From NCBI GenBank assembly GCA_948976265.1, contig CARFUA010000003.1, forward strand, positions 111,693 to 175,692: DNA of 64,000 bases. The letters are read 5' to 3'. The position numbers were made by a program, and so were the translations under genes. Below are positions 7,981 through 15,895 of the stretch, piece by piece. The stretch comes from an uncultured Clostridia bacterium (GTDB lineage Bacteria > Bacillota > Clostridia > TANB77 > CAG-508). The notes under the pieces were generated by a model. It saw only the letters and a list, made by a program, of their open reading frames with translations. It made no database searches and was not told the origin of the DNA. How positions within the stretch are numbered: the first letter of the stretch is position 1; the number at the start of each line of letters is the position of its first letter.

Positions 7981-9321
7981 ATGGATATAGGAAAAATACC
8001 ACCACATGATATAGAAGCAGAACAAGCTATATTGGGTTCAATGCTTACGGATAAAGATGCGGTTGTTAGTAGTATTGAGCTTTTAAAAGAAGATGCGTTT
8101 TATCGAGAAGATAACAAGGCGATTTATACTGCGATTTTGAGTTTATATGCGAAAAATGAACCCATTGATATTATAACAGTTAAGGCAGAACTTATTGAAA
8201 TGAGTAATTTTGAGCGAGTTGGTGGAATTGAATATTTAGCATCACTACCAGATAAAGTTCCAACGACAGCAAATGTTGAGCGATATATCAAAATTGTAGA
8301 TGAAAAATATATGCTACGAAATTTGATACAGGCTGCCAATGATTTGATTTCGCTTGGATTTGACGAAACGGAAGAAGTTGACAGAGTGTTAGATATGGCA
8401 GAGAAAAAGATATTTGATTTGAATCAGAAAAAAAGTACAACTGGTTATTCGTCAATTAAGGACGTATTGGTGGAATCGTTTGCGGAATTGGAAAAGTTGT
8501 ATAATCAGAAAGGGCATATAACGGGAGTTTCGACAGGCTTTTCGGATTTAGATTATAAAACTTCTGGTTTTCATGGTTCGGAATTGATTATTTTGGCGGC
8601 GCGTCCAGCAATGGGAAAGTCTGCATTTGCAATTAATATTGCAACCAATGTTGCAGTACAAAATAAGGTGCCAGTTGCTATTTTTAATTTGGAAATGTCA
8701 AAAGAGCAAATTGGAAACAGAATTTTATGTAGTGAAGCTATGGTGGATAGTAACAAAATCAAAACAGGTCAAATCGAAGACAATGATTGGATGAAATTGG
8801 CATCTACATTGGGAATTCTATCAGATGCACCCATTTATATTGATGATACACCAGGTATTTCGGTTATGGAAATTCGTGCAAAATGTAGGAAATTGAAAAT
8901 GGAAAAGGATATTGGATTGATTGTGATTGACTATTTGCAATTGATTCAAGGAAGTAGTAAAAGAAATAGTAGCCGTGAACAAGAAATTTCGGAAATTAGC
9001 CGTTCGCTTAAAATTTTGGCGAAAGAATTGGACGTTCCTGTAATTGCTTTGTCTCAATTATCTCGTGGGGCAGAAAAGCGTGACGACAAAAGACCAATGC
9101 TATCTGATTTAAGAGAGTCTGGAGCAATTGAGCAAGATGCGGATATTGTTATGTTTATTTATCGAGACGATTATTATAACGAAGATAGCGAAGAAAAAAA
9201 TGTAGCAGAAATTATTATGGCAAAACATAGAGGCGGTTCTACAGGAACAGTAAAACTTGCATGGATGCCAAGTTTCACCAAGTTTGCCAATTTGGAACGA
9301 CGTTATGAAGAAGGATTTTAA
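7981..9321 (+). CDS. dnaB: Replicative DNA helicase DnaB
   Basis: This 446-residue hexameric helicase unwinds DNA at the replication fork. The N-terminal primase-interacting domain opens 'PPHDIEAEQAILGSML' (residues 7-22). After the linker, the RecA-like domain carries Walker A 'AARPAMGKSAFA' near residue 207, Walker B 'VIDYLQLIQ' near 310, and the later motif 'LRESGAIEQDADIVMFIYRDDYY'. Length and order match the family. AAGGAGA lies 9 nt upstream of the ATG, and the gap from rplI is only 15 bp, supporting an rplI-dnaB operon. Confidence 0.97.
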   Translation: MDIGKIPPHDIEAEQAILGSMLTDKDAVVSSIELLKEDAFYREDNKAIYTAILSLYAKNEPIDIITVKAELIEMSNFERVGGIEYLASLPDKVPTTANVERYIKIVDEKYMLRNLIQAANDLISLGFDETEEVDRVLDMAEKKIFDLNQKKSTTGYSSIKDVLVESFAELEKLYNQKGHITGVSTGFSDLDYKTSGFHGSELIILAARPAMGKSAFAINIATNVAVQNKVPVAIFNLEMSKEQIGNRILCSEAMVDSNKIKTGQIEDNDWMKLASTLGILSDAPIYIDDTPGISVMEIRAKCRKLKMEKDIGLIVIDYLQLIQGSSKRNSSREQEISEISRSLKILAKELDVPVIALSQLSRGAEKRDDKRPMLSDLRESGAIEQDADIVMFIYRDDYYNEDSEEKNVAEIIMAKHRGGSTGTVKLAWMPSFTKFANLERRYEEGF

Positions 9322-9359
9322 AAAATGAGGTTTATTCTAAAACCAAAAAGGGAAGAATT

Positions 9360-10352
9360 ATGTTAGAGCAGAAAATTTATGAATTTATCCAAAAGCATCA
9401 ATTAATTGAAAATGGCGATAAAGTTGTTTTAGGTGTTTCTGGTGGACCAGATTCGATTTGTATGTTAAATATTTTAAATCAGATAAAAAAACAAGCTTGG
9501 ATTGATTTTGAAATGGTGGTAGGGCATGTGAATCATGGATTAAGGGAAAATGCTGTAGGAGATGAGAAATTTGTAAAACAATTTTGTGAAGAAAGAGAGA
9601 TTACTTATTTTATTAGAAAAGTGAATGTAAAAGAAATTGCACAGCGTCAAAAAAGAGGATTGGAAGAAACTGGCAGAATGGTGCGATATACGTTTTTTGA
9701 TGAAATTCTAAAAAAAACAATGAGCAACAAAATTGCCATTGCCCATAATTGCAACGACAATGCAGAAACGATTCTCATGAATCTTTTTAGAGGAACAGGA
9801 ACCAAAGGTTTGATTGGAATCGAAACAAAGAATGGGAAATATATCAGGCCATTGCTAGAAACCAAACGCGCTGATATTGAGGAATATCTAAGGCAAAATG
9901 GCATTGCGGCAAGACATGATGAATCCAATGAGGACAATACATTTACAAGAAATAAAATCAGAAATATGGTTTTGCCTTATCTAGAAAAAGAATTTAATTC
10001 AAATATGCTAGCAGCATTACAACGATTGTCTGATATTATCAAAGAAGAAGAAGCGTATTGGCAAAAAGAAATGGCTCGAATTTATAGAGAAATTTGTATC
10101 AGCGAATCGGAAACAGAAATGATTTTGGATTTAAAAAAATTTAATGAGTTAGAAAAAGTAGTACAAAAAAGAATGATTTTTTATTCGATTCAAAAATTGT
10201 TTGGTTGTGTAAAAGGAATCGAAAAAATACATATCGATGACATCATAAAATTATGTAACAACAATATTGGGAATAAATATTTAACACCCAATAAACATCT
10301 TAAAATTGTAACACAAAAGAAACAATTAAAAATAATAGCTGTAACTTGCTAA
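9360..10352 (+). CDS. tilS: tRNA(Ile)-lysidine synthase, short form
   Basis: TilS converts C34 of tRNA-Ile (CAU) to lysidine so that AUA codons are read as isoleucine. The PP-loop ATP site 'LGVSGGPDS' is at residues 23-31. 'VGHVNHGLRENA' near 54, 'HNCNDNAETILMNLFRGTG' near 121 and 'RPLLETKRADIEEYL' near 160 are all family landmarks. At 330 residues it keeps the N-terminal catalytic domain and an accessory domain. It lacks much of the C-terminal domain of longer (about 450-residue) homologues, a form known in some Clostridia. It follows dnaB by 38 bp and precedes ftsH, the conserved order. Confidence 0.93.
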   Translation: MLEQKIYEFIQKHQLIENGDKVVLGVSGGPDSICMLNILNQIKKQAWIDFEMVVGHVNHGLRENAVGDEKFVKQFCEEREITYFIRKVNVKEIAQRQKRGLEETGRMVRYTFFDEILKKTMSNKIAIAHNCNDNAETILMNLFRGTGTKGLIGIETKNGKYIRPLLETKRADIEEYLRQNGIAARHDESNEDNTFTRNKIRNMVLPYLEKEFNSNMLAALQRLSDIIKEEEAYWQKEMARIYREICISESETEMILDLKKFNELEKVVQKRMIFYSIQKLFGCVKGIEKIHIDDIIKLCNNNIGNKYLTPNKHLKIVTQKKQLKIIAVTC

Positions 10353-10409
10353 TCCGTAAGAAAGTTGAAAATAGAAATGTTACAAGAATATGACATTTGT
10401 AAAAAAGTC

Positions 10410-10438
10410 TTGCAAAAGGAATTTTGGTGTGCTATTAT
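10410..10438 (+). promoter_or_regulatory. Promoter for ftsH
   Basis: TTGCAA (10410-10415) and TATTAT (10433-10438) with a 17-bp spacer and TG two bases before the -10. It lies 44 bp upstream of the proposed TTG start. Confidence 0.6.
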
Positions 10439-10482
10439 TAATCACAAGTAAAACAAGAAAGATTTTAAAGGAGGAAAGAAGT

Positions 10483-12294
10483 TTGAAAAATGGAATTAAA
10501 ACATTAGCGATTTGGCTGATTATCATTATCGCTTCTGTCGGAATATTGAGTGGACTATTAAATAGTTCAGATAGGAAAATGAATTATTCACAATTAATTC
10601 AGGAGATTAATCAAGGAGAAATTTCAGAAATAGAAATTTCATCTGACAAGCAAACTGTTTATGCGACTAAGAAAAACGCAGAAACAACGAATAAAGTAAA
10701 AGAGGTTACTATCCCAAGTTTGGATACTTTTATTGAAGAAATTTCTGGCAATATTGCAGAAGGACAAATTGTTGTAACACAAGATGAAGAATCTGCTTTT
10801 GTTGCAATTCTAAGTGTATTTTCACCATTTGTGATTTTAATTATTTTCTTAATTTTCTGGTTATTATTAATGAATCCAGGACAAGGTGGAAACAAAACAT
10901 CGATGACATTTGGAAAAAGTAAAGCTAGAATGATAAATGCAACTGACAAAAATAAAGTATTATTTAAAGATGTTGCTGGTGTGGATGAAGAAAAAGAAGA
11001 ATTACAAGAAATTGTAGAATTCTTGAAATCACCAAAAAAATTCACAGATATGGGAGCTAGAATTCCAAAAGGTGTTTTATTGGTAGGACAACCAGGAACT
11101 GGAAAAACCTTACTTGCTAAAGCAGTTGCAGGTGAAGCTGGTGTTCCTTTCTTTATTATTAGTGGTTCTGACTTTGTGGAAATGTTTGTTGGTGTTGGTG
11201 CTTCTCGTGTTAGAGATTTGTTTGACCAAGCAAAGAAAAATGCACCTTGTATTGTATTTATTGATGAAATCGATGCAGTTGGACGTCAAAGAGGTGCAGG
11301 ACTTGGTGGTGGACATGATGAAAGAGAACAAACCTTAAATCAATTATTGGTTGAAATGGACGGATTTAGTCCAAATGAGGGTGTAATTGTATTGGCTGCA
11401 ACAAACAGACCAGATGTATTAGACAAAGCATTATTGAGAGCAGGACGTTTCGACAGGCAAATTGTAGTTGGTGCACCAGATGTAAAAGCAAGAGAAGAAA
11501 TCTTAGAAGTGCATGCTAGAAAGAAAAAGATGGCACCTGATGTGGATTTAAGCATTGTTGCCAAAAATACTGCAGGATTTGCTGGAGCAGATTTGGAAAA
11601 TGTATTAAATGAAGCAGCGCTTCTTACAGCTAGAAGAGATAAACAAGAAATTGGTATGCAAGAAATCGAAGAAGCAATGGTAAAAGTGACTATGGGACCT
11701 GAGAAAAAATCAAAAGTAATTAATGAAAAAGAAAAGAAATTGGTTGCTTTCCATGAGGCAGGTCATGCGGTTGTTAGTAGATTTTTACCAACACAAGATA
11801 ATGTTCATCAAATTTCAATTGTGCCAAGAGGAATGGCTGGAGGATATACAATGTATCGTCCAGCAGAAGATAAATCTTTTATGAGTAAATCGGAAATGGA
11901 AGAAAATATTGTTTCTTTACTTGGTGGTAGAGTAGCAGAACAACTTGTATTAGGCGATATTTCAACAGGAGCAAGCAACGATATTGAAAGAGCTTCTAAA
12001 ATTGCAAGAAGTATGGTTACCAAATATGGTATGAGTGATGTTGTAGGAGCTATTATGTTTGGTTCTGGACAAGAAGAAGTTTTCTTAGGAAGAGATTTTG
12101 CACAACACAAAGATGTCAGTGAACAAACAGCTGCAGTCATTGATGCTGAAGTAAAAAATATTATTGATACAGCTTACAGAAAAGCGGTTGACATTTTAAA
12201 TCAAAATATGAACAAATTACATGATGTTGCAAATATTTTGATGGAGAAAGAAAAAATCGATGGAGAAGAGTTTGAGGAAATTATGAGTAGATAA
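10483..12294 (+). CDS. ftsH: ATP-dependent zinc metalloprotease FtsH
   Basis: This membrane AAA+ protease degrades misfolded membrane proteins and short-lived regulators. I start it at the TTG at 10483, 8 nt after AAAGGAGG. An upstream in-frame ATG at 10390 would add 31 atypical residues and overlaps the promoter. The result is 603 residues. Two membrane helices lie at about 7-26 and 107-128. Walker A 'GQPGTGKT' is near 205, Walker B 'IVFIDEIDAVG' near 259, the SRH 'ATNRPDVLDKALLRAGRFDRQ' follows, and the zinc site 'HEAGH' is near 428. The order tilS-ftsH is conserved in Firmicutes. Confidence 0.96.
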   Translation: MKNGIKTLAIWLIIIIASVGILSGLLNSSDRKMNYSQLIQEINQGEISEIEISSDKQTVYATKKNAETTNKVKEVTIPSLDTFIEEISGNIAEGQIVVTQDEESAFVAILSVFSPFVILIIFLIFWLLLMNPGQGGNKTSMTFGKSKARMINATDKNKVLFKDVAGVDEEKEELQEIVEFLKSPKKFTDMGARIPKGVLLVGQPGTGKTLLAKAVAGEAGVPFFIISGSDFVEMFVGVGASRVRDLFDQAKKNAPCIVFIDEIDAVGRQRGAGLGGGHDEREQTLNQLLVEMDGFSPNEGVIVLAATNRPDVLDKALLRAGRFDRQIVVGAPDVKAREEILEVHARKKKMAPDVDLSIVAKNTAGFAGADLENVLNEAALLTARRDKQEIGMQEIEEAMVKVTMGPEKKSKVINEKEKKLVAFHEAGHAVVSRFLPTQDNVHQISIVPRGMAGGYTMYRPAEDKSFMSKSEMEENIVSLLGGRVAEQLVLGDISTGASNDIERASKIARSMVTKYGMSDVVGAIMFGSGQEEVFLGRDFAQHKDVSEQTAAVIDAEVKNIIDTAYRKAVDILNQNMNKLHDVANILMEKEKIDGEEFEEIMSR

Positions 12295-12295
12295 G

Positions 12296-12325
12296 AGAAA
12301 AGGCACTAAGATTAGTGCCTTTTCT
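12296..12325 (+). terminator. Strong hairpin terminator after ftsH
   Basis: A perfect 14-bp stem (AGAAAAGGCACTAA with TTAGTGCCTTTTCT) has a 2-nt loop and begins 2 bp after the ftsH stop. Confidence 0.85.
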
Positions 12326-12326
12326 A

Positions 12327-12640
12327 GTATATAAATAAACTACAAAAGTATCTTTTTGGAAAATGTTAAAAAATCAGCATTTTTTGTAACTTGTAGATTT
12401 GGAAATAATCCATGAAGTGCTTTAAAATAAAGGGTTATATGAATTTTTTATAGAAAAATCTACTTTTGTAAAAAAAGCATTGACTTTAATTTTGATTAAT
12501 GCTACAATAACAATAACATTTCTTTTAGGAATGTTGTTATTAGTTACTGCTGAGAGAAAGTGTAATTTTTTCTTCACAGAGTAACAAATTTCATTGATAG
12601 TTTACTTGTGTAATGCTGATGCTGTGAAGGAGGACTTGGA
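12327..12640 (+). other. Intergenic stretch with promoter and structured leader
   Basis: The first 150 bp is AT-rich with nothing I recognise. A promoter follows at 12480-12508. The transcribed leader contains an imperfect stem whose outer arms are GTTACT (12543-12548) and AGTAAC (12580-12585), enclosing CTG and CAG. It then reaches the ribosome site at about 12627-12633. The leader is roughly 125 nt, long for a small exported protein, and could be regulatory. Confidence 0.4.
12480..12508 (+). promoter_or_regulatory. SigA-type promoter for the exported 123-residue protein
   Basis: TTGACT (12480-12485), a 17-bp spacer ending ATGC, and TACAAT (12503-12508). Confidence 0.75.
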
Positions 12641-13012
12641 ATGAGAAAAAAAGTAAAAGTAGCAGTAGTCATGGCACTTTTTGTGGCCATGGTAGTAGGA
12701 TGCACAGGGACAACATCGGCAGCAACGCCAAGAATTACAAGTACTAATATTAGTACTACATGGACAACTGTATTGTCTTCTTCTACAGGATTCAATCGGG
12801 ATGTTCATGTTAAAGCGATAACAACCTCAACGGGGTTGTTGGAAACTGTAAAATGTGACATACGCTTGCTGGATAAAAACGGCAATGCTGTCTGGTCTCA
12901 GAATGGAGCTGTACCAGGTAATAATGTTGAAAGAACATTCTGGTGTGGCTCAGATGTATATAAAGTACAGATGAGAACGCAGGCGAGAACAGGTGTCGTT
13001 TCAGCTTGGTAA
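12641..13012 (+). CDS. Small exported protein, possible lipoprotein
   Basis: This 123-residue protein has a classic export signal: 'MRKKVKVAVV' then a hydrophobic core. The signal ends either at a lipobox-like 'VVGC' (Cys21) or at a type I site near 'TSAA'. The mature part has two spaced cysteines (about 67 and 105) that could form a disulfide, and beta-rich Ser/Thr sequence with 'VRLLDKNGNAVWS'-like strands. I do not recognise a family. GGAGG lies 8 nt before the ATG. It is monocistronic, with its own promoter and terminator, in an accessory islet between ftsH and the alarmone synthetase. Confidence 0.75.
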   Translation: MRKKVKVAVVMALFVAMVVGCTGTTSAATPRITSTNISTTWTTVLSSSTGFNRDVHVKAITTSTGLLETVKCDIRLLDKNGNAVWSQNGAVPGNNVERTFWCGSDVYKVQMRTQARTGVVSAW

Positions 13013-13065
13013 TTAATTGGTAACAAGTAAATAATCAGTGTTGCCAAGGTAAACTACAATGAGAG

Positions 13066-13103
13066 GATAGGGTGTTCAGCATTAGGAACACCTTATCTTA
13101 TAA
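13066..13103 (+). terminator. Intrinsic terminator after the exported protein
   Basis: GATAGGGTGTTC pairs with GAACACCTTATC (one G-U pair), followed by a short T/A-rich stretch. Confidence 0.65.
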
Positions 13104-13189
13104 AAATTTGTAATGTAAAAAATGAGAAAAATTATAATTTATGTTACAGGGATGTTAAACTAGAAAACATAGAAAGGGAGGAAATTCTT

Positions 13190-13381
13190 ATGAACAAATT
13201 AAGCAAAATACTTCTAGTGATAATTGTTGTATTACTAATTGCTTTAGGAGTTATGACTTATGGTTGTTTACATTGGAGGAGTGCATTTTTACGTACGCAA
13301 GATAGTATTCATGAAGCTTTAGAGAAAGTTGGCGGTAGCATAAATATTGATGATGATGGTAATATAACTGTAAATGAGTAG
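13190..13381 (+). CDS. Small single-pass membrane protein, 63 residues
   Basis: The ORF has a strong GGGAGG ribosome site 9 nt before ATG. Residues 1-6 are basic, residues 7-27 form one hydrophobic helix ending in 'YGCLHW', and the remaining outer tail is amphipathic and acidic. The tail ends with 'INIDDDGNITVNE', which looks like a short beta-strand or calcium-loop-like sequence. I do not recognise a family. It is monocistronic and is closed by a bidirectional terminator shared with the converging 124-residue gene. Confidence 0.6.
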   Translation: MNKLSKILLVIIVVLLIALGVMTYGCLHWRSAFLRTQDSIHEALEKVGGSINIDDDGNITVNE

Positions 13382-13391
13382 TATAAAAATA

Positions 13392-13428
13392 AAATGGGAA
13401 TGCTAGCAATTCATTCCCATTTAAAATA
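13392..13428. terminator. Bidirectional intrinsic terminator
   Basis: AAATGGGAATG and CATTCCCATTT form an 11-bp stem between two convergent genes, with A-runs and T-runs on the two sides. Confidence 0.75.
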
Positions 13429-13451
13429 AAAAAAGGTATTTTGATTCTATT

Positions 13452-13826
13452 TTACTTCTTCCATAAAGTATAATTATATCTCTCTGTATCCCAACTGTTT
13501 CCTTCATTATGCAAGGTGAAAGTCACGCTGACAGTATGTGTTTCGTTTGTGTTGGAGCGGTGCATGGCTTTTTCAATATCAAAATCTTTAACACTTGAAA
13601 CAAAGGTTAATTTTAGTGTTCTCATACAATTTTCGATTTTCGTTTTTGGTTCTAAGTTAAAATATAATTCTTTTTTATAATATCCCATATATTCATTTGA
13701 CTTATAAATTAATTCTAATTCTCCAGTGATTCCAGTTAATTCTGGGATTTCAAATTTGGAAAAGATAGAATCAAAAGTTTGGTTTTTTTTAAATTCATTT
13801 GTAATGGTTGATTCTAATAAATTCAT
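13452..13826 (-). CDS. Hypothetical cytoplasmic protein, 124 residues
   Basis: The ATG is preceded by GGAGGAAG at a normal distance, so the gene is credible. It has no signal peptide or membrane helix. The sequence alternates short strands and turns, for example 'ELELIYKSNEYMGYYKKELYF' and 'THTVSVTFTLHNEG', which suggests a beta-rich fold. I recognise no family. It is the only minus-strand gene between 3.1 kb and 37 kb. It lies beside the LysR relic, which points to a locally rearranged segment. Confidence 0.65.
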   Translation of the reverse strand: MNLLESTITNEFKKNQTFDSIFSKFEIPELTGITGELELIYKSNEYMGYYKKELYFNLEPKTKIENCMRTLKLTFVSSVKDFDIEKAMHRSNTNETHTVSVTFTLHNEGNSWDTERYNYTLWKK

Positions 13827-13906
13827 AATTTTCTTCCTCCATTTTAGATTGCTTTTTACTTATATTTATATTATAATACATTTACTGATATAAAAGTGGT
13901 TTATAC

Positions 13907-14128
13907 ATGGATAATAATTTTAATCTTAATTTGTATAGGGTTTTTTATATGGTGGCATAGACAAAAAGTATTTCAAAAGCAGCAGAATTGCTTTATATGT
14001 CGCAGCCTGCGGTTAGTTATAGCATTAAAGCATTGGAGGAATCGTTGGGGAAAAAATTGTTTTTCCGTACGACAAAAGGAGTTCAATTGACGCCAGAAGC
14101 TGAAAAGTTAATTGTGATGATTCGATAG
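13907..14128 (+). pseudogene. LysR-family regulator relic: in-frame amber and truncation
   Basis: Translating from the ATG at 13907 gives 'MDNNFNLNLYRVFYMVA', then TAG at 13958-13960. The same frame continues 'TKSISKAAELLYMSQPAVS' and 'LFFRTTKGVQLTPEAEKL', ending at a second TAG at 14126-14128. This is the DNA-binding winged-helix N-terminus of a LysR transcriptional regulator, with the SxSxAAxxLxxSQPAVS recognition helix intact. Codon 18 has become a stop, and the whole effector domain (about 220 residues) is missing. It is therefore a decayed fragment rather than a working regulator. A GTG-initiated reading in another frame over the same bases has no homology and should not be called. Confidence 0.85.
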
Positions 14129-14159
14129 AAACATGAGCGAGATTTTTATTTGGTAATAC

Positions 14160-14188
14160 TTGTCAAATAAAAAATTATCGATTATAAT
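14160..14188 (+). promoter_or_regulatory. Near-consensus promoter for the microsatellite leader ORF
   Basis: TTGTCA (14160-14165), a 17-bp spacer and a perfect TATAAT (14183-14188), 21 bp upstream of the small ORF. Confidence 0.75.
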
Positions 14189-14209
14189 AGAAAAAAGGAG
14201 AAACGAAAG

Positions 14210-14302
14210 ATGAAAAATACAAATTTGAAGATAAATTTCATAAAAAAGGCTGAAAGCCTTGCGAGAGTACACACACACACACACACACAAGTAATTTTAT
14301 AA
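14210..14302 (+). CDS. Possible 30-residue leader peptide containing an AC repeat
   Basis: ATG at 14210 follows AAAAGGAG by 9 nt and encodes 'MKNTNLKINFIKKAESLARV', then alternating His-Thr from the (AC)10 tract, then 'QVIL'. A good promoter lies directly upstream and a hairpin terminator-like structure directly downstream. The basic, amphipathic N-terminal half could be a small peptide. The repeat places each change of one unit out of frame. Whether it is translated is uncertain. Confidence 0.4.
   Translation: MKNTNLKINFIKKAESLARVHTHTHTQVIL
14269..14289. repeat. Dinucleotide microsatellite (AC)10
   Basis: Ten uninterrupted AC units followed by A. Such long dinucleotide tracts are rare in bacterial genomes and are prone to slipped-strand mispairing. 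Confidence 0.98.
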
Positions 14303-14327
14303 GTTCAAAAATCGATATATTTCAAAA

Positions 14328-14364
14328 AGCAGATTTACAAAGTTGATTTGTAGGTCTGTTTTTT
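14328..14364 (+). terminator. Hairpin with T-run between the leader ORF and the prepilin-like gene
   Basis: CAGA-T-TTACAAA pairs with TTTGTA-G-GTCTG around a short loop, followed by six Ts. It could act as a terminator or attenuator, 34 bp upstream of the next start. Confidence 0.6.
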
Positions 14365-14397
14365 GCGTATATAAAATTAATTTTTAAGGAGGAAAGG

Positions 14398-15399
14398 ATG
14401 AGAAAGAAATTGAAAAATATGAAAGGAATTACGTTGATTGCTCTGGTAATCACAATTATCGTTTTGCTAATTTTGGCAGGAGTTAGTTTGAGGTTGATGG
14501 TAGGAGAACAAGGAATTTTGGAAAGGGCTAGAATTGCTGTAGAAAAAAGTGAAGAGGCGGAAGAAAACGAAGAAAAAGAGTTGAAAAAAGGCGAAAAATG
14601 GTTGGATCAATATATGCCAGAATTTAAGGAAGTCGATGAGAGATCGCTGACAAGGCAAGTAAAACCAGAACATTATGGGGATTCTGTGAATTATAGTGTG
14701 GAAGTAAATGGAGTTGTGCTGGACGATTGGAAAATTTTTTATAATGATGGAAATGAAGTGACGTTGATTTACGGAGGATATTTGCCGAATAGTACCAATT
14801 CAGCAGAAGAAGCGAGACTTAGTGTGAAGGAGGAGTATATTGTTTATAAAAGGAGCAGTAGTGTAATTGACACTTTAAATTCTTTAACAGAGAAAAATTT
14901 ATGGAAAAATTTATTGAAAGGAACGATTGATTTGCAAGATAGAGCTCAAGCAAATGGTGCAACTAATTTACAAACATGGGTAGCAAGTTGGAATGCAAAG
15001 GGTTATAGTCATTTAAGTGTAGCTGAAGCTTCAGAGGTTGGTGAGCATGATGAAATGAAAAGATGGTATATAGGAAAAGGAGAAGATGTGCCAGAAGAAC
15101 AAGATGTTAATTTGAGTGACGATCAACTAGGATATGCAGATAAGTTGTATTTTCCTTATCAGGAATCTGTTTCAAACTGTGAAGGATATTGGATAGCGAA
15201 TTATCATAGTTATATAAACTCGGAAAAACTCATTTATTCTGTGCGTTATTCAGGTCGTGTAGCAGATTATATTTTAAGTGATGGAGGTGTTGCATCTGCA
15301 ACTTGGGGAGTTCCTGCTGTTATTGGACTTCGTCCAGTGATTAGATTGTCTGTAGATGTGTTGGGGGAAAAAATAGATGGTGTTTGGAATATGGAATAG
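14398..15399 (+). CDS. Prepilin-like exported protein with DUF6273-like C-terminus
   Basis: This 333-residue protein starts with a type III (prepilin peptidase) signal: basic 'MRKKLKNMKG', then hydrophobic 'ITLIALVITIIVLLILAGVS'. Cleavage is expected after Gly10. 'GEQGILERA' and a charged alpha helix follow, the layout common in Clostridia. The C-terminal domain contains 'GYWIANYHS' and ends near 'VIGLRPVIRLSVDV', which resembles DUF6273-type surface domains. The conserved Glu5 of true major pilins is not present, so this is a pseudopilin-like surface protein rather than a proven pilin. GGAGG is 8 nt before the ATG. It is probably extracellular and membrane-anchored. Confidence 0.8.
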   Translation: MRKKLKNMKGITLIALVITIIVLLILAGVSLRLMVGEQGILERARIAVEKSEEAEENEEKELKKGEKWLDQYMPEFKEVDERSLTRQVKPEHYGDSVNYSVEVNGVVLDDWKIFYNDGNEVTLIYGGYLPNSTNSAEEARLSVKEEYIVYKRSSSVIDTLNSLTEKNLWKNLLKGTIDLQDRAQANGATNLQTWVASWNAKGYSHLSVAEASEVGEHDEMKRWYIGKGEDVPEEQDVNLSDDQLGYADKLYFPYQESVSNCEGYWIANYHSYINSEKLIYSVRYSGRVADYILSDGGVASATWGVPAVIGLRPVIRLSVDVLGEKIDGVWNME

Positions 15400-15428
15400 T
15401 TGACTTTTTATGTAAAGTATGGTATAAT
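15400..15428 (+). promoter_or_regulatory. Very strong SigA promoter of the TTGACTTTTTATGTAAA type
   Basis: TTGACT (15400-15405), a 17-bp spacer ending TATGG, and TATAAT (15423-15428). The first 17 bases are identical to promoters at 46350 and 63668. Confidence 0.9.
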
Positions 15429-15477
15429 TATAATAGAAACGTATTGTTATTTTCTGCAAACAAAAGGAGGAAGCAGT

Positions 15478-15687
15478 ATGGTATGGTGGACAGTTATTTT
15501 GATAGCTTGCATTGTTGCTAGTTGGGTGACTTTAAGGCACATATTGAGTTGGAGGGCAAGTAAAAAATATGAAAAAAATTACTTGCGTGGTGTATGTGTG
15601 TTTGGAGACGAGCTTTTGCTTAGCCCGAACGGTTATCCATTTATTATCCAGCAGCGAAAGTGGGATAAATTCAGCAGAAAAAACTAA
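15478..15687 (+). CDS. Small membrane-anchored protein, 69 residues
   Basis: The start at 15478 follows AAAGGAGG by 7 nt. An upstream in-frame ATG at 15400 lies inside the promoter and is rejected. Residues 1-22 are a hydrophobic anchor ('MVWWTVILIACIVASWVTL'). A basic segment follows ('HILSWRASKKYEKNY'), and then a compact 40-residue tail ending 'QQRKWDKFSRKN'. No family is recognised. It is monocistronic, with a near-perfect promoter and terminator, so it is likely well expressed. Confidence 0.6.
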   Translation: MVWWTVILIACIVASWVTLRHILSWRASKKYEKNYLRGVCVFGDELLLSPNGYPFIIQQRKWDKFSRKN

Positions 15688-15696
15688 AAATTTGAG

Positions 15697-15736
15697 GTGC
15701 GGAAGTCCACAAGTTTGTGGACTTTCTCACTTTTTT
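15697..15736 (+). terminator. Intrinsic terminator
   Basis: AAGTCCACAA and TTGTGGACTT form a 10-bp stem around a 2-nt loop, extended by GTG/CAC, followed by six Ts. Confidence 0.85.
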
Positions 15737-15895
15737 GTCGAAAAATACAATAATTTGTTCGGTAAAATGTATGGATTAATCATTTGAAATGTGTTATAAT
15801 TTATGAGCAGGAAAAGTTCACACAAAAAACACAAATTTTTAATATTATTTTTATATTTCTAATATAAAATGATAACATAGAAAACGAGAGAGGAG

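Noticed and set aside
10390..10482. N-terminal extension of FtsH from the ATG at 10390
   Set aside because: It would start upstream of the promoter -10 and lacks family similarity; the TTG at 10483 has a perfect ribosome site.
12543..12585. CTGAGAGA in the leader before the exported protein, suggestive of a TPP riboswitch
   Set aside because: Only the short CTGAGA string fits; the other conserved TPP elements and a thiamine gene are missing. A simple stem explains the region better.
13896..14090. A 64-residue ORF starting at GTG with a membrane-like N-terminus
   Set aside because: It has no ribosome site and lies out of frame with the LysR homology covering the same bases.
14108..14290. Minus-strand ORF beginning with the GT repeat
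   Set aside because: Its start is the microsatellite itself, there is no ribosome site, and it runs through a promoter and the LysR relic.
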